Below, piece after piece: positions 1-6,503 of a stretch of 11,648 nt of DNA. The DNA is taken from the NCBI GenBank assembly GCA_045580165.1, contig JAZNNG010000040.1:1-11648 (forward strand). The letters are read 5' to 3'. The DNA is from UBA4717 sp045580165. GTDB lineage: Bacteria; Bacillota; Clostridia; Oscillospirales; CAG-272. Every line of letters starts with the position of its first letter. The first letter of the stretch is position 1. The position numbers were made by a program, and so were the translations under genes. The notes below the pieces were generated by a model. It did not search any database, was not told the DNA's origin, and saw nothing but the letters and a program-made list of their open reading frames with translations.

Positions 1-69
1 ATACGATCGTACCGCCTGCATTTTTAACTCAACACTGTATTTCTTGTTCTTGTGTGTCCTTCTTGGCAT
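1..69 (-). CDS. IS3/IS150-type transposase OrfA, N-terminal fragment cut by window edge
   Basis: Reading the minus strand from an ATG at 69 gives 23 uninterrupted codons to the window edge, starting MPRRTHKNKKYSVELKMQAV. The basic start followed by KYSVELK-QAV is typical of the first helix of the helix-turn-helix OrfA (InsE/IS150 OrfA-like) of IS3-family elements, which binds the IS ends. An AGGGGG ribosome binding site lies 8 bases before the ATG. Only the first helix is visible, so the IS group and whether the gene is intact cannot be told. The family call rests on recognition of this short motif; another HTH-type transposase is the main alternative. Confidence 0.62.
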   Translation of the reverse strand, partial: MPRRTHKNKKYSVELKMQAVRSY

Positions 70-77
70 AAATATAT

Positions 78-132
78 CCCCCTAAAGTAGTCTTGAAAAC
101 TTTTTGTTTTTTCAAGTGTCTACTCTAAGGGG
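78..132. repeat. Near-palindromic hairpin upstream of the transposase start
   Basis: The outer arms are CCCCCTAAAGTAG (78-90) and CTACTCTAAGGGG (120-132), matching at 11 of 13 positions when one is reverse complemented. The inner arms are CTTGAAAA (92-99) and TTTTCAAG (109-116), a perfect 8-bp match around a T-rich 9-base loop. The whole can fold as one long hairpin. It lies immediately before the transposase ribosome binding site, where IS elements often carry subterminal structure that binds transposase or blocks read-through from outside. Confidence 0.7.
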
Positions 133-141
133 ATTATATCA

Positions 142-163
142 CCCCGCCTCGTGCGGGGCTTTT
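142..163 (+). terminator. Intrinsic terminator with no plus-strand gene in view
   Basis: A perfect CCCCGC / GCGGGG stem (142-147 with 153-158) around a 5-base loop is followed by CTTTTCTTT. The T-run is on the plus strand only, so it would end a plus-strand transcript entering from the left. The visible IS gene to its left runs the other way, so the served gene is probably beyond the IS element. An alternative is an IS-proximal insulating hairpin. Confidence 0.6.
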
Positions 164-181
164 CTTTGCTTTCTGCATATC

Positions 182-208
182 AAAAAAGCCTTCTCCTGAG
201 GGAGAAGG
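182..208 (-). terminator. Probable terminator of the argCJBD operon
   Basis: On the minus strand, CCTTCTCC-CTCA-GGAGAAGG (208 down to 189; 8-bp stem, 4-base loop) is followed by one C-G pair remnant and six T's (187 down to 182). This is a textbook intrinsic terminator placed about 140 bases after the argD stop. It is built from the outer end of the palindromic repeat at 188-301. Confidence 0.65.
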
Positions 209-301
209 GGGACCGCTTTAGCGGTGGATGAGGAGTTACTTGAAGATTGAAAACACCTCATCCGTCACGCTTCGCGTGCCACCTCCCCCGCTAGGGAAGG
301 C
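188..301. repeat. 114-bp MITE/REP-like palindromic intergenic element
   Basis: The element starts GCCTTC and ends GAAGGC. Its left arm (188-233) and right arm (256-301) are imperfect inverted copies, both ending in the GGATGAGG / CCTCATCC motif at the centre, separated by a 22-base AT-rich spacer. Each arm contains its own hairpin (CCGC-ttta-GCGG at 213-224; CACGC-ttc-GCGTG at 266-278), so the element can form a multi-branched cruciform. It encodes no protein. Elements of this look are frequent between genes in gut Clostridia; that is recollection, not a search result. Confidence 0.7.
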
Positions 302-350
302 TATTCAATTTTATCGCTAATTTTGCAGACTCGCGTCCGCACCTTTTGTT

Positions 351-1514
351 TTATACTCTGCAAGCCTCTTTGAGAACTCCTATCGCTTTTTTAAGAAGCT
401 CCATATCAATATTAAGCGGAGGCAGTAAGCGTACCTTGTTCTTTGCCTTGAGCACCAGAACACCGTTTTCAAGACACTTGTTAACTATCTCGGACGCGTC
501 CTTTTCGGTCTCGATGCCGAGCATAAGACCCATACCACTGACGCTCTTGACACCGCTTGCACCGATAAGCTCGCTCTTTATGTATTCCGACCTTGAATTA
601 ACACCGTCAAGTAAAGTCCCGTCGATCCTTTCGATAATACTTACGGCACCTGCACAGCAAACGGGATTTCCGCCAAACGTCGAGCCGTGCATACCGGGCG
701 CGAAAATGTCCTGGACCCTCTCACCCAGTAGAGTAGCACCGATCGGGAGTCCGCCGCCGAGTCCCTTTGCCGTAGTCACGATATCGGGAGTAATGCCGTA
801 GTTCATATAGCCGTAAAGCTTGCCCGTTCTTCCGTTACCCGTCTGTACCTCGTCCACTACCATTAGCAGATCGTTTTCCTTGCACAAACGGTCGATCTCA
901 AGCACGAAATCCCGATCAAGCGGATGCACGCCGCCCTCACCCTGCACGGTTTCAAACATAATAGCCGCGCACTTGTTTTCGCTGACCGCACGTCTGAGAG
1001 CATCAATATTGTTTGCCTCGACGTAGATAAAGCCCTCGGTGAGAGGAGTGAAGTGGTTGTGGAAGACCTCCTGACCCGTAGCCGCGAGAGTGGTTATAGT
1101 CCTTCCGTGGAAGCTGTTAACAAGCGTGATTATGTTATAGTATTCCTTGCCCTTTTTGTTTATCGCGTACTGACGCGCTGCCTTTATCGCGCACTCGTTT
1201 GCTTCGGCGCCCGAGTTTGAAAAGAACACCTTTTTCATTCCCGTTTTCTCGCATAGAAGCCTTGCAAGCTTGGCGCAGGGCTCGGTGTAGTAGAGATTTG
1301 ACGTGTGAGCGAGGGTGGATGCCTGCTTTGTGACTGCCTTTACCCACTCGTCGTCCGCAATTCCGAAAATATTTACCGCAATGCCGCTTCCGAGGTCGAT
1401 ATATTCCTTGCCGTCGACAGATTTCAGAACTGCGCCCTTGCCCGAGATAAGCTCAAGTGGAAAACGCGCGTACGTATTTGCAATATATGATTTATCAAGT
1501 TCAGTTAAAGTCAA
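351..1514 (-). CDS. argD: Acetylornithine aminotransferase
   Basis: A class-III pyridoxal-phosphate aminotransferase (387 aa, normal length) that transaminates N-acetylglutamate semialdehyde with glutamate to N2-acetylornithine, in the cytoplasm. Visible marks are the SNSGAEANE cofactor-binding loop (99-107), SFHGRT (134-139), FETVQGEGG (188-195), DEVQTG with the PLP-binding Asp221, and TTAKGLGGG with the Schiff-base Lys250. The start is TTG at 1514: a GGAGG site lies 9 bases before it, the family's N-terminal LDKSYIANTYARFPL follows at once, and the next Met is residue 93. It is the last gene of the arg operon, 74 bases after argB; that gap has only a small 4-bp GC hairpin (1535-1546). The same enzyme can act on succinyldiaminopimelate in some bacteria, but operon context supports arginine synthesis. 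Confidence 0.95.
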   Translation of the reverse strand: MTLTELDKSYIANTYARFPLELISGKGAVLKSVDGKEYIDLGSGIAVNIFGIADDEWVKAVTKQASTLAHTSNLYYTEPCAKLARLLCEKTGMKKVFFSNSGAEANECAIKAARQYAINKKGKEYYNIITLVNSFHGRTITTLAATGQEVFHNHFTPLTEGFIYVEANNIDALRRAVSENKCAAIMFETVQGEGGVHPLDRDFVLEIDRLCKENDLLMVVDEVQTGNGRTGKLYGYMNYGITPDIVTTAKGLGGGLPIGATLLGERVQDIFAPGMHGSTFGGNPVCCAGAVSIIERIDGTLLDGVNSRSEYIKSELIGASGVKSVSGMGLMLGIETEKDASEIVNKCLENGVLVLKAKNKVRLLPPLNIDMELLKKAIGVLKEACRV

Positions 1515-1588
1515 GATAATAAACCTCCATTTCGCCGCTTGGGCGGTACAAAAACTTAGGAAAGTTCTCGGTATTGCACTTGTTTTCT

Positions 1589-2446
1589 TTACGCCTTAGT
1601 AAACATAGTACCGATACCCTCGTCGGTGAGAAGCTCGATAACTATCGCGTGAGGCACGGTGCCGTCGATGATAAATACCTTTTTTACTCCGTTTTCAATG
1701 GCCTCGATACAGCACTCGACCTTGGGTATCATACCGCCGTTAATGGTGCCGTCCTTGATAAGCTTCGGCGCTTCCTCGGTGGTGATCTTTGAGATGAGCG
1801 AGGAGGGGTCGTCCTTGTCACGGAGTATTCCGCTGATGTCGGTCATTGAGATAAGGCTCTCTGCGCGAAGCTCGGAGGCGATCTTCGCCGCCGCCGTGTC
1901 TGCGTTGATGTTGTAGATGTTGCCGTCCCTGTCACAGCCGATGGTCGATACCACGGGGATGTAGCCGCGGTCGAGAAGGTCCGTGATAGGCTCGACGTTG
2001 ACGCTTGTGACCTCGCCGACGTAGCCGAGCTTTTCGTCAAGCTGCTTTGCTTCGATGAGGTGACCGTCGGTACCGCAAAGACCTATCGACTTTCCGCCGA
2101 TATTCTCGAGATGGTTTACGAGATTCTTGTTTATCTTTCCCGCTAGCACCATCTGAACTATGTCAACCGTTTCCTTGTCGGTGACGCGAAGTCCGTTTAC
2201 GAACTCGGTCTTTTTGCCGACTCTCGCCAGCATATCGGTGATTTCTGGACCGCCGCCGTGAACCAGCACTACCTTTACGCCAACCAGCGACAAAAGCACG
2301 ATGTCGCCCATAACGGCTTCCTTGAGGTCCTCGTTTATCATAGCGTTTCCGCCGTATTTTACAACTATTATCTTGTCCGTGTATTTCTGTATGTAGGGAA
2401 GCGCCTCGATAAGCACCTTTGCCCTGTCTGCATTCGACATATTCAT
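1589..2446 (-). CDS. argB: Acetylglutamate kinase
   Basis: Phosphorylates N-acetylglutamate with ATP, the second and usually controlled step of arginine synthesis. The amino-acid-kinase fold is shown by VVKYGGNAM near residue 28-36, the HGGGPEI substrate loop, NINADTAA, SLISMTDISGI and GGMIPKVECC near the C terminus. The 285-aa protein has an N-terminal helix before the first strand (about 25 residues ahead of KYGG), which E. coli ArgB lacks and which arginine-inhibited hexameric kinases (T. maritima, P. aeruginosa type) possess, so feedback inhibition by arginine is likely. The ATG at 2446 is chosen because AGGAG lies 8 bases upstream; an ATG two codons on (2440) would be too far. It begins 15 bases after the argJ stop. 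Confidence 0.95.
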   Translation of the reverse strand: MNMSNADRAKVLIEALPYIQKYTDKIIVVKYGGNAMINEDLKEAVMGDIVLLSLVGVKVVLVHGGGPEITDMLARVGKKTEFVNGLRVTDKETVDIVQMVLAGKINKNLVNHLENIGGKSIGLCGTDGHLIEAKQLDEKLGYVGEVTSVNVEPITDLLDRGYIPVVSTIGCDRDGNIYNINADTAAAKIASELRAESLISMTDISGILRDKDDPSSLISKITTEEAPKLIKDGTINGGMIPKVECCIEAIENGVKKVFIIDGTVPHAIVIELLTDEGIGTMFTKA

Positions 2447-2461
2447 ACTTAGATCTCCTTA

Positions 2462-3679
2462 TCAGGTTCTGTAATCGCCGTTTATCTTGACGTAATCGTA
2501 GGTGAGGTCACAACCCCACGCGGTAGACGAAGCATTGCCGTCGTTGAGGTTTACGAGAATATCTATGTCCTCCTCAAGCAGGATATCCTTTGCGATATCC
2601 TCGGAGAAATCAACTCCCGCACTGTTCTTGCAAACGAGTATCTCGCCTTTGCTTGACTTGAACGAAACGTCTATCTTGTTTACGTCAACGTCCGCGCCGC
2701 TGTATCCAATAGCGCAGAGGATACGTCCCCAGTTTGCGTCCGCGCCGAACATAGCCGCCTTTAAGAGTGACGAGCAAACGACGGACTTTGCAACCGTCTT
2801 GGCGCAACCAAGGCTTCTTGCGCCCGATACGCTACATTCGATGAGCTTGGTCGCTCCCTCACCGTCCTTTGCAATACTGCGGCAAAGGTAAACGGTTACC
2901 GTGTTGAGCGCCTTCATAAACTCGTTGAATGCCTCGCCCTCGGAGCTTATCTCGGGGTTGCCCGCACATCCGTTAGCAAGCACGGTCACCATATCGTTTG
3001 TGGACGTGTCACCGTCAACGCTTACCATATTGAAGGTGTTTTCAATGTCGGACTTCAGTGCGCGGTTGAGCATTTCGCTGCTTATATTAACGTCGGTGGT
3101 TATGAATACGAGCATTGTCGCCATATTCGGATGTATCATACCCGAGCCCTTGGCGATGCCGCCGATCTTACACTCAACGCCGTCTATCTCAAAGCTTACG
3201 GCGATGTCCTTCTTCACTGTGTCGGTGGTCATAATACCCTCGGCGGCATTATCTCCGCCGTTTGAATTAAGCCCCTTTATAAGAGAGGGGATACCGTTTT
3301 TGATGGGCTCGATGTCAAGAGGCTGACCGATAACACCGGTAGACGCTACCACAACGTCAGAGGGGTCTATTCCGAGAGCCTCACCGAGATGGGTGCTCAT
3401 AGCCTCGGCTACCTCGAAGCCGTTTGCATTGCAGGTGTTTGCGTTACCGCTGTTACAGATAATAGCCTGCGCGTATCCGTCCGCGATATGCGCCTTTGTT
3501 ACTGCAAGAGGCGCACCCTTGACGAGGTTCGTGGTGTAAACCGCCGCCGCAGTCGCGCGCTTTTCGGAATATATCAGCGCGAGGTCTCTTTTGGTTTTGT
3601 TCTTGCGTATGCCGCAATGAATACCGTTTGCCGTAAAGCCCTTTGCGGCGCATACGTTATTGTCGATTACCTTTATCAT
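2462..3679 (-). CDS. argJ: Bifunctional glutamate N-acetyltransferase / ornithine acetyltransferase
   Basis: Moves the acetyl group from N-acetylornithine to glutamate, regenerating acetylglutamate (cyclic pathway); many members also use acetyl-CoA. The 405-aa length is normal. The family's self-cleavage site is present: KGSGMIHPNMATML, where the chain breaks before Thr188 and that Thr becomes the nucleophile of the beta subunit. STGVIG (oxyanion region), DTSTNDM and the C-terminal GCDLTYDYVKINGDYRT are also typical. Start: ATG at 3679 with GGAG 7 bases upstream. A TTG at 3709 would overlap argC and precedes a non-conserved stretch, so it is rejected. It lies between argC (19-base gap) and argB (15-base gap). 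Mono- versus bifunctionality cannot be told from the sequence alone. Confidence 0.95.
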   Translation of the reverse strand: MIKVIDNNVCAAKGFTANGIHCGIRKNKTKRDLALIYSEKRATAAAVYTTNLVKGAPLAVTKAHIADGYAQAIICNSGNANTCNANGFEVAEAMSTHLGEALGIDPSDVVVASTGVIGQPLDIEPIKNGIPSLIKGLNSNGGDNAAEGIMTTDTVKKDIAVSFEIDGVECKIGGIAKGSGMIHPNMATMLVFITTDVNISSEMLNRALKSDIENTFNMVSVDGDTSTNDMVTVLANGCAGNPEISSEGEAFNEFMKALNTVTVYLCRSIAKDGEGATKLIECSVSGARSLGCAKTVAKSVVCSSLLKAAMFGADANWGRILCAIGYSGADVDVNKIDVSFKSSKGEILVCKNSAGVDFSEDIAKDILLEEDIDILVNLNDGNASSTAWGCDLTYDYVKINGDYRT

Positions 3680-3698
3680 ATCTAAACTCCGTATATTG

Positions 3699-4631
3699 TT
3701 AAAGCTCAAGACTGAGCGTTTTATTATTTCCCGTTGCTATATTCAAGCACTCGACCGCCGCGCCTGACGCTCCCTTGCCGAGATTGTCATAACGCGCGAT
3801 GAGGAGAATTCGGTCGTTATTTCCCGCGACGGTTATTTGCATGGAGTCCTTGCCCGAAAGTCCCGCCGCTGACATAAAGCCGCCTTCTGAGGCGTCATCA
3901 ATATAAGTAACAAGCGGTCCCGTAAATTTTTTTGCGTAAGCCGACTTGATATTTTCTACCGTAAAGCCTTCGCAAAGCTGCTCCTTGAACAGAGGCACGG
4001 TGACCTCCATACCGCTGTAAAAGTCAGACACGATGGGGCAGAATATGGGAGCGCTTTCAAGTCCCGTGATTGCTGTCATTTCCTTTAAATGCTTGTGAGT
4101 CTGCGTAAGCGCATACTGACGTGGCGCGGTGAGAAGCGGGTCTATCTCATCCGACTCGTATTCCGCTATCATTTTCTTTCCTCCGCCGCTGTAACCTGTT
4201 ATCGAGTGGCAGGTGAGCTTTTCATCCTTATTTATAATGCCGGCCTCGATAAGCGGATAGACGAGAGCGATAAAGCCGCTTGCATGGCATCCGGGGACCG
4301 CGATACGCTTTGATACCGTAAGCTTGTCCGCGTGTGCTGCCGAGAGCTCGGGGAAGCCGTACGCCCAACCCTCGAGAGTTCTGTGGGCGGTGGACGTGTC
4401 TATTATAACCGTGTCGGGATTCGTAACGAGTGATACCGACTCTCTTGCCGCATCATCGGGCAGGCAGAGAAAAGCAACGTCACAGCTGTTAAGAGCCTCG
4501 CGTCTTGCCGCGGGGTCCTTTCTCTTTTCCTCGGGCAGAGTGATGAGGGTTATGTCATCTCTTGCACCGAGCCTTTCGTATATTCTGAGACCGGTCGTTC
4601 CGGCGCTTCCGTCAATAAAAACCTTAGTCAT
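3699..4631 (-). CDS. argC: N-acetyl-gamma-glutamyl-phosphate reductase, short (type 2) form
   Basis: NADPH-dependent reduction of acetylglutamyl phosphate to the semialdehyde. The N-terminal nucleotide loop GSAGTTG (residues 8-14) and the catalytic-cysteine motif VPGCHASG (Cys115) are clear, with SITGYSGGGKKM after it. At 310 aa, and with this N-terminal pattern (VFIDGSAGTTGLRI), it fits the shorter, less common ArgC form rather than the roughly 345-aa form usual in Bacillus. The start is the ATG at 4631 with GAGGA 5 bases upstream; upstream in-frame codons encode a hydrophobic AT-rich stretch lying in the promoter and are rejected. It is first in the argCJBD operon, with a leader of only about 20 bases, so control is probably at the operator rather than by a riboswitch. 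Confidence 0.93.
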   Translation of the reverse strand: MTKVFIDGSAGTTGLRIYERLGARDDITLITLPEEKRKDPAARREALNSCDVAFLCLPDDAARESVSLVTNPDTVIIDTSTAHRTLEGWAYGFPELSAAHADKLTVSKRIAVPGCHASGFIALVYPLIEAGIINKDEKLTCHSITGYSGGGKKMIAEYESDEIDPLLTAPRQYALTQTHKHLKEMTAITGLESAPIFCPIVSDFYSGMEVTVPLFKEQLCEGFTVENIKSAYAKKFTGPLVTYIDDASEGGFMSAAGLSGKDSMQITVAGNNDRILLIARYDNLGKGASGAAVECLNIATGNNKTLSLEL

Positions 4632-4660
4632 TTTCTTCCTCAAAATAAAAAATATAATAT

Positions 4661-4689
4661 ATGATAGCACACTTTGTATAAATATGCAA
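4661..4689 (-). promoter_or_regulatory. Sigma-A promoter of argCJBD
   Basis: On the minus strand TTGCAT (4689-4684) and TATCAT (4666-4661) are separated by exactly 17 bases, a good -35/-10 pair. Transcription would start near 4654, about 22 bases before the argC ATG. Confidence 0.7.
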
Positions 4690-4690
4690 T
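4673..4690. promoter_or_regulatory. ARG-box-like operator 1 (ArgR site) over the argC -35
   Basis: This 18-mer has a TGTATAAATATGCA core and matches the classical ARG box (TNTGAATWWWWATTCANW) at 16 of 18 positions. It covers the -35 hexamer and part of the spacer of the argC promoter, the expected place for arginine-dependent ArgR/AhrC repression. The site is seen; the regulator is inferred, and argR is not in the window. Confidence 0.68.
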
Positions 4691-4733
4691 AGTTTTTTCA
4701 AAAAAAGTTTATAAAGATTTTTTATGCACTATA

Positions 4734-4772
4734 TATGTATAAATATGCAAAAATAATGCATATATTCGCAAA
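4734..4772. promoter_or_regulatory. Paired ARG-box-like operators 2 and 3
   Basis: Box 2 (4734-4751) repeats the same 14-base core as box 1, TGTATAAATATGCA, and also matches the ARG-box consensus at 16 of 18 positions. Box 3 (4755-4772, core TGCATATATTCGCA) is weaker at 13 of 18. They start 21 bases apart, leaving a 3-bp gap, which is the spacing of paired ARG boxes bound by one ArgR hexamer. Box 1 and box 2 start 61 bp apart, near six helical turns, so looping is possible. Confidence 0.6.
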
Positions 4773-4850
4773 CTTGAGCAGAAAGTACAGTTTTTTTCGT
4801 CAAAGAGGGGAGTGTGTTCAACAAAAAAGCCAAAATTCAAGGATAAAAAA

Positions 4851-4912
4851 GTAAAATATTGAAAAGAAAAAGTAATATTTGGATATAATTCGGACTTGAA
4901 AACAGGTATAAT
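4851..4912 (+). promoter_or_regulatory. Promoter of the GH-A hydrolase gene with putative activator boxes
   Basis: A perfect TATAAT (4907-4912), followed by CT, lies 35 bases after the box GTAATATTTG (starting 4872, preceded by five A's). A weaker related copy starts at 4851 (GTAAAATATTGA), 21 bases upstream. The same layout occurs before the uronate operon at 6504-6564. No good -35 exists 17 bases upstream of this -10, as expected for an activator-dependent promoter. A second TATAAT at 4884-4889 with TTGAAA at 4859 (19-base spacer) is an alternative. Confidence 0.55.
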
Positions 4913-4952
4913 CTATAAAAAGACCCTCGTAAAATTGCAAAGGAGTCAGAAA

Positions 4953-6443
4953 ATGGACGAGATTGTTGTAAAAACCACCGAATGGAGTGAGCTTGCCGAA
5001 GACTATAAGCTTGGACTCGAGAAGCTCGGAATTAAGGGTATCGGTAAGCTTAAAAGCCTTGATGAAATAAAAACTCACGGCGGAAAGCTGTCGATAGGAC
5101 TCGAATGCCTTGACCGCGACCTGTGGGACTTTGACAGAGCGTTTGAGACTATAAAAGCGCTCGGCATCAACAGAGCGCGTATACAGTCGGGCTGGCAGAA
5201 GACCGAGAGAGCAGACGGAGTTTACGATTTCGCGTGGCTTGATAACGTTGTCGACAAGCTTGTTGGCGCGGGAATTTCTCCGTTTTTGTCGCTTTCTTAC
5301 GGAAACATAATCTATTCTGCAGACCCCGACTCCTTGCCCGACGTTAAAAACGGCGGTATCGGGCATATTCCCGTTATCACCGAACGTGAGCGTGAGGGCT
5401 GGAAGAACTACGTAAGAGCGACTGTCGCTCATTTCTCTGACAGAGTAAAATATTTTGAGATATGGAACGAGCCGGATATAATAAACTTCTGCCGATGCGA
5501 GCTTAAGTGGACCGAAGCGTATATGGAGCTTGTTAAAATGACATCTCCTATCATACGCGAGGAGGCTCCCGACGCAACTGTAATTTCCTGTACGGCGATG
5601 GCGGAAAATATAAGACCGCTTATCGAAATGGGACTTGGCGACTACGTCGACGTTCATTCCTTCCACGGCTACAATGCGTGGCCCGAGCTTGTCGGTGCGG
5701 CGCAGGAAAACCTGTTCTCGTACATAAAGGCAAAGGCCGGGCACCTCAAGATATGGAGAGGCGAGGCGGGATACCCGTCATTTAACGATCCGAGAAGCCG
5801 CGGCGCGCTCCACAACGTCAAGGTCAGCGAGATAAAGCAGGCGAAGTTTGCCGCAAGACATATCGTTTGCGATATGGAGATGGATTTTCTTGACCTCACA
5901 TCGTACTTCCACGCATACGAATTCTTGCACTATATGAGAGTTATCCGTTACTACTACGGAATAATCAGACATAAGGACTTAAGCCGTAAGCCGTCGTACC
6001 ACGCGCTTCAGGTGATCTCGCACGTATTTGACGGGGAAGTGAAGAAGTCAAGGGACTACTTGCTGGCAAGCGTTTGGAAATACCCCGAAAAGCGTATAAT
6101 CGACGATGAAAAATTCACAAAGCTTAAGCTTGCATCGTTTGAAAAGGAAGGTAAGCTCATATTTGCATATTGGTTGCCGTATGAGATAGAGGACGAAACG
6201 GTGTGCGAAAGGGTGCATCTGAGTCTTCCTTATGCCGAGGGCAAGATCGATGATCCCGTGATAATCGATACAATGACGCGAACGGTCTACCCGATCGACA
6301 ATCCCGAGGAATTTGTGGCGCCCGTTACCGACTATCCGATGCTTATCGTCGACGGTGAAACGGCGGCAAAGCTCTGCGATATTGATACAGAGGTCGAAAA
6401 GAAGTCACTTGAAACCGTGATCGAACAGAAATACGAAGGATAA
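4953..6443 (+). CDS. Clan GH-A glycoside hydrolase (GH39-like), cytoplasmic
   Basis: A 496-aa TIM-barrel retaining glycosidase. The pattern YFEIWNEPD gives the acid/base Glu173 at the end of strand 4, and LKIWRGEAGYPS gives the probable nucleophile Glu271 at strand 7; VDVHSFHGYN between them is the strand-6 His motif. A roughly 60-residue N-terminal lead and a C-terminal beta-type segment (about 390-496) flank the barrel. There is no signal peptide, so it should act inside the cell on imported oligosaccharides. Start: ATG at 4953 with AGGAG 7 bases upstream; an upstream TTG at 4896 lies in the promoter region and is rejected. The family is uncertain (GH39, an atypical GH5 or GH79-like, or unclassified) and so is the substrate. 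Shared promoter layout with the uronate operon suggests a uronate-containing glycan. Confidence 0.75.
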   Translation: MDEIVVKTTEWSELAEDYKLGLEKLGIKGIGKLKSLDEIKTHGGKLSIGLECLDRDLWDFDRAFETIKALGINRARIQSGWQKTERADGVYDFAWLDNVVDKLVGAGISPFLSLSYGNIIYSADPDSLPDVKNGGIGHIPVITEREREGWKNYVRATVAHFSDRVKYFEIWNEPDIINFCRCELKWTEAYMELVKMTSPIIREEAPDATVISCTAMAENIRPLIEMGLGDYVDVHSFHGYNAWPELVGAAQENLFSYIKAKAGHLKIWRGEAGYPSFNDPRSRGALHNVKVSEIKQAKFAARHIVCDMEMDFLDLTSYFHAYEFLHYMRVIRYYYGIIRHKDLSRKPSYHALQVISHVFDGEVKKSRDYLLASVWKYPEKRIIDDEKFTKLKLASFEKEGKLIFAYWLPYEIEDETVCERVHLSLPYAEGKIDDPVIIDTMTRTVYPIDNPEEFVAPVTDYPMLIVDGETAAKLCDIDTEVEKKSLETVIEQKYEG

Positions 6444-6445
6444 AG

Positions 6446-6485
6446 AATAACCTCTCGGTCAGACAAAGCCGAGAGGTTATTTTTG
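6446..6485 (+). terminator. Intrinsic terminator after the GH-A hydrolase gene
   Basis: A perfect 13-bp inverted repeat (AATAACCTCTCGG at 6446-6458 with its complement at 6469-6481), a 10-base loop and a run of T's (6480-6484) begin 3 bases after the stop codon. It separates the single-gene unit from the uronate operon. Confidence 0.9.
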
Positions 6486-6503
6486 ACTTTTTATATGAAA
6501 ATT

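Larger units (their letters stand above)
1..140 (-). mobile_element. Terminal part of an insertion sequence (IS3-like), truncated by window edge
   Basis: The transposase start at 69 and the structured DNA just upstream of it (70-135) look like the upstream end of an IS element that continues beyond position 1. The outer boundary is inferred to lie between the near-palindrome ending at 132 and the GC-rich hairpin starting at 142. The terminal inverted repeat and target duplication cannot be defined because the other end is not in the window. Confidence 0.5.
4632..4952. other. Divergent control region between argC and the glycoside hydrolase gene
   Basis: This 321-base AT-rich intergenic region holds, left to right, the argC ribosome binding site and promoter, ARG-box-like sites (4673-4690, 4734-4772), an unassigned stretch (about 4773-4850, in which no clear structure was seen), and the promoter module of the plus-strand hydrolase (4851-4912) followed by its AGGAG site at 4941-4945. 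No RNA gene or riboswitch was recognised. Confidence 0.7.

Noticed and set aside
346..801. 151-codon plus-strand open frame opposite argD
   Set aside because: Serine/proline-rich antisense of a standard argD; begins in the intergenic region without a ribosome binding site.
1535..1546. Terminator or regulatory hairpin between argB and argD
   Set aside because: Only a 4-bp stem with no T-run; argD is most simply read as part of the operon.
3680..3709. TTG start for ArgJ overlapping argC
   Set aside because: The ATG at 3679 has GGAG at correct distance and begins the conserved N terminus.
4632..4660. T-box or riboswitch in the arg leader
   Set aside because: The predicted leader is only about 20-25 bases; no specifier, antiterminator or aptamer-like structure fits.
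4632..4670. N-terminal extension of ArgC giving a hydrophobic leader
   Set aside because: The extension overlaps the promoter -10, and the ATG at 4631 has the proper ribosome binding site and the conserved start of the family.
4851..4912. CRISPR-like or tandem repeat array from the A-rich GTAAT copies
   Set aside because: Only two degenerate copies per promoter and no spacer-repeat regularity; position relative to the -10 points to regulator sites.
4818..5744. Long minus-strand open frame (308 codons) opposite the GH-A gene
   Set aside because: It lies antisense to a clear catalytic domain, has no ribosome binding site, gives a cysteine/arginine/valine-rich protein without motifs and runs into the promoter region.
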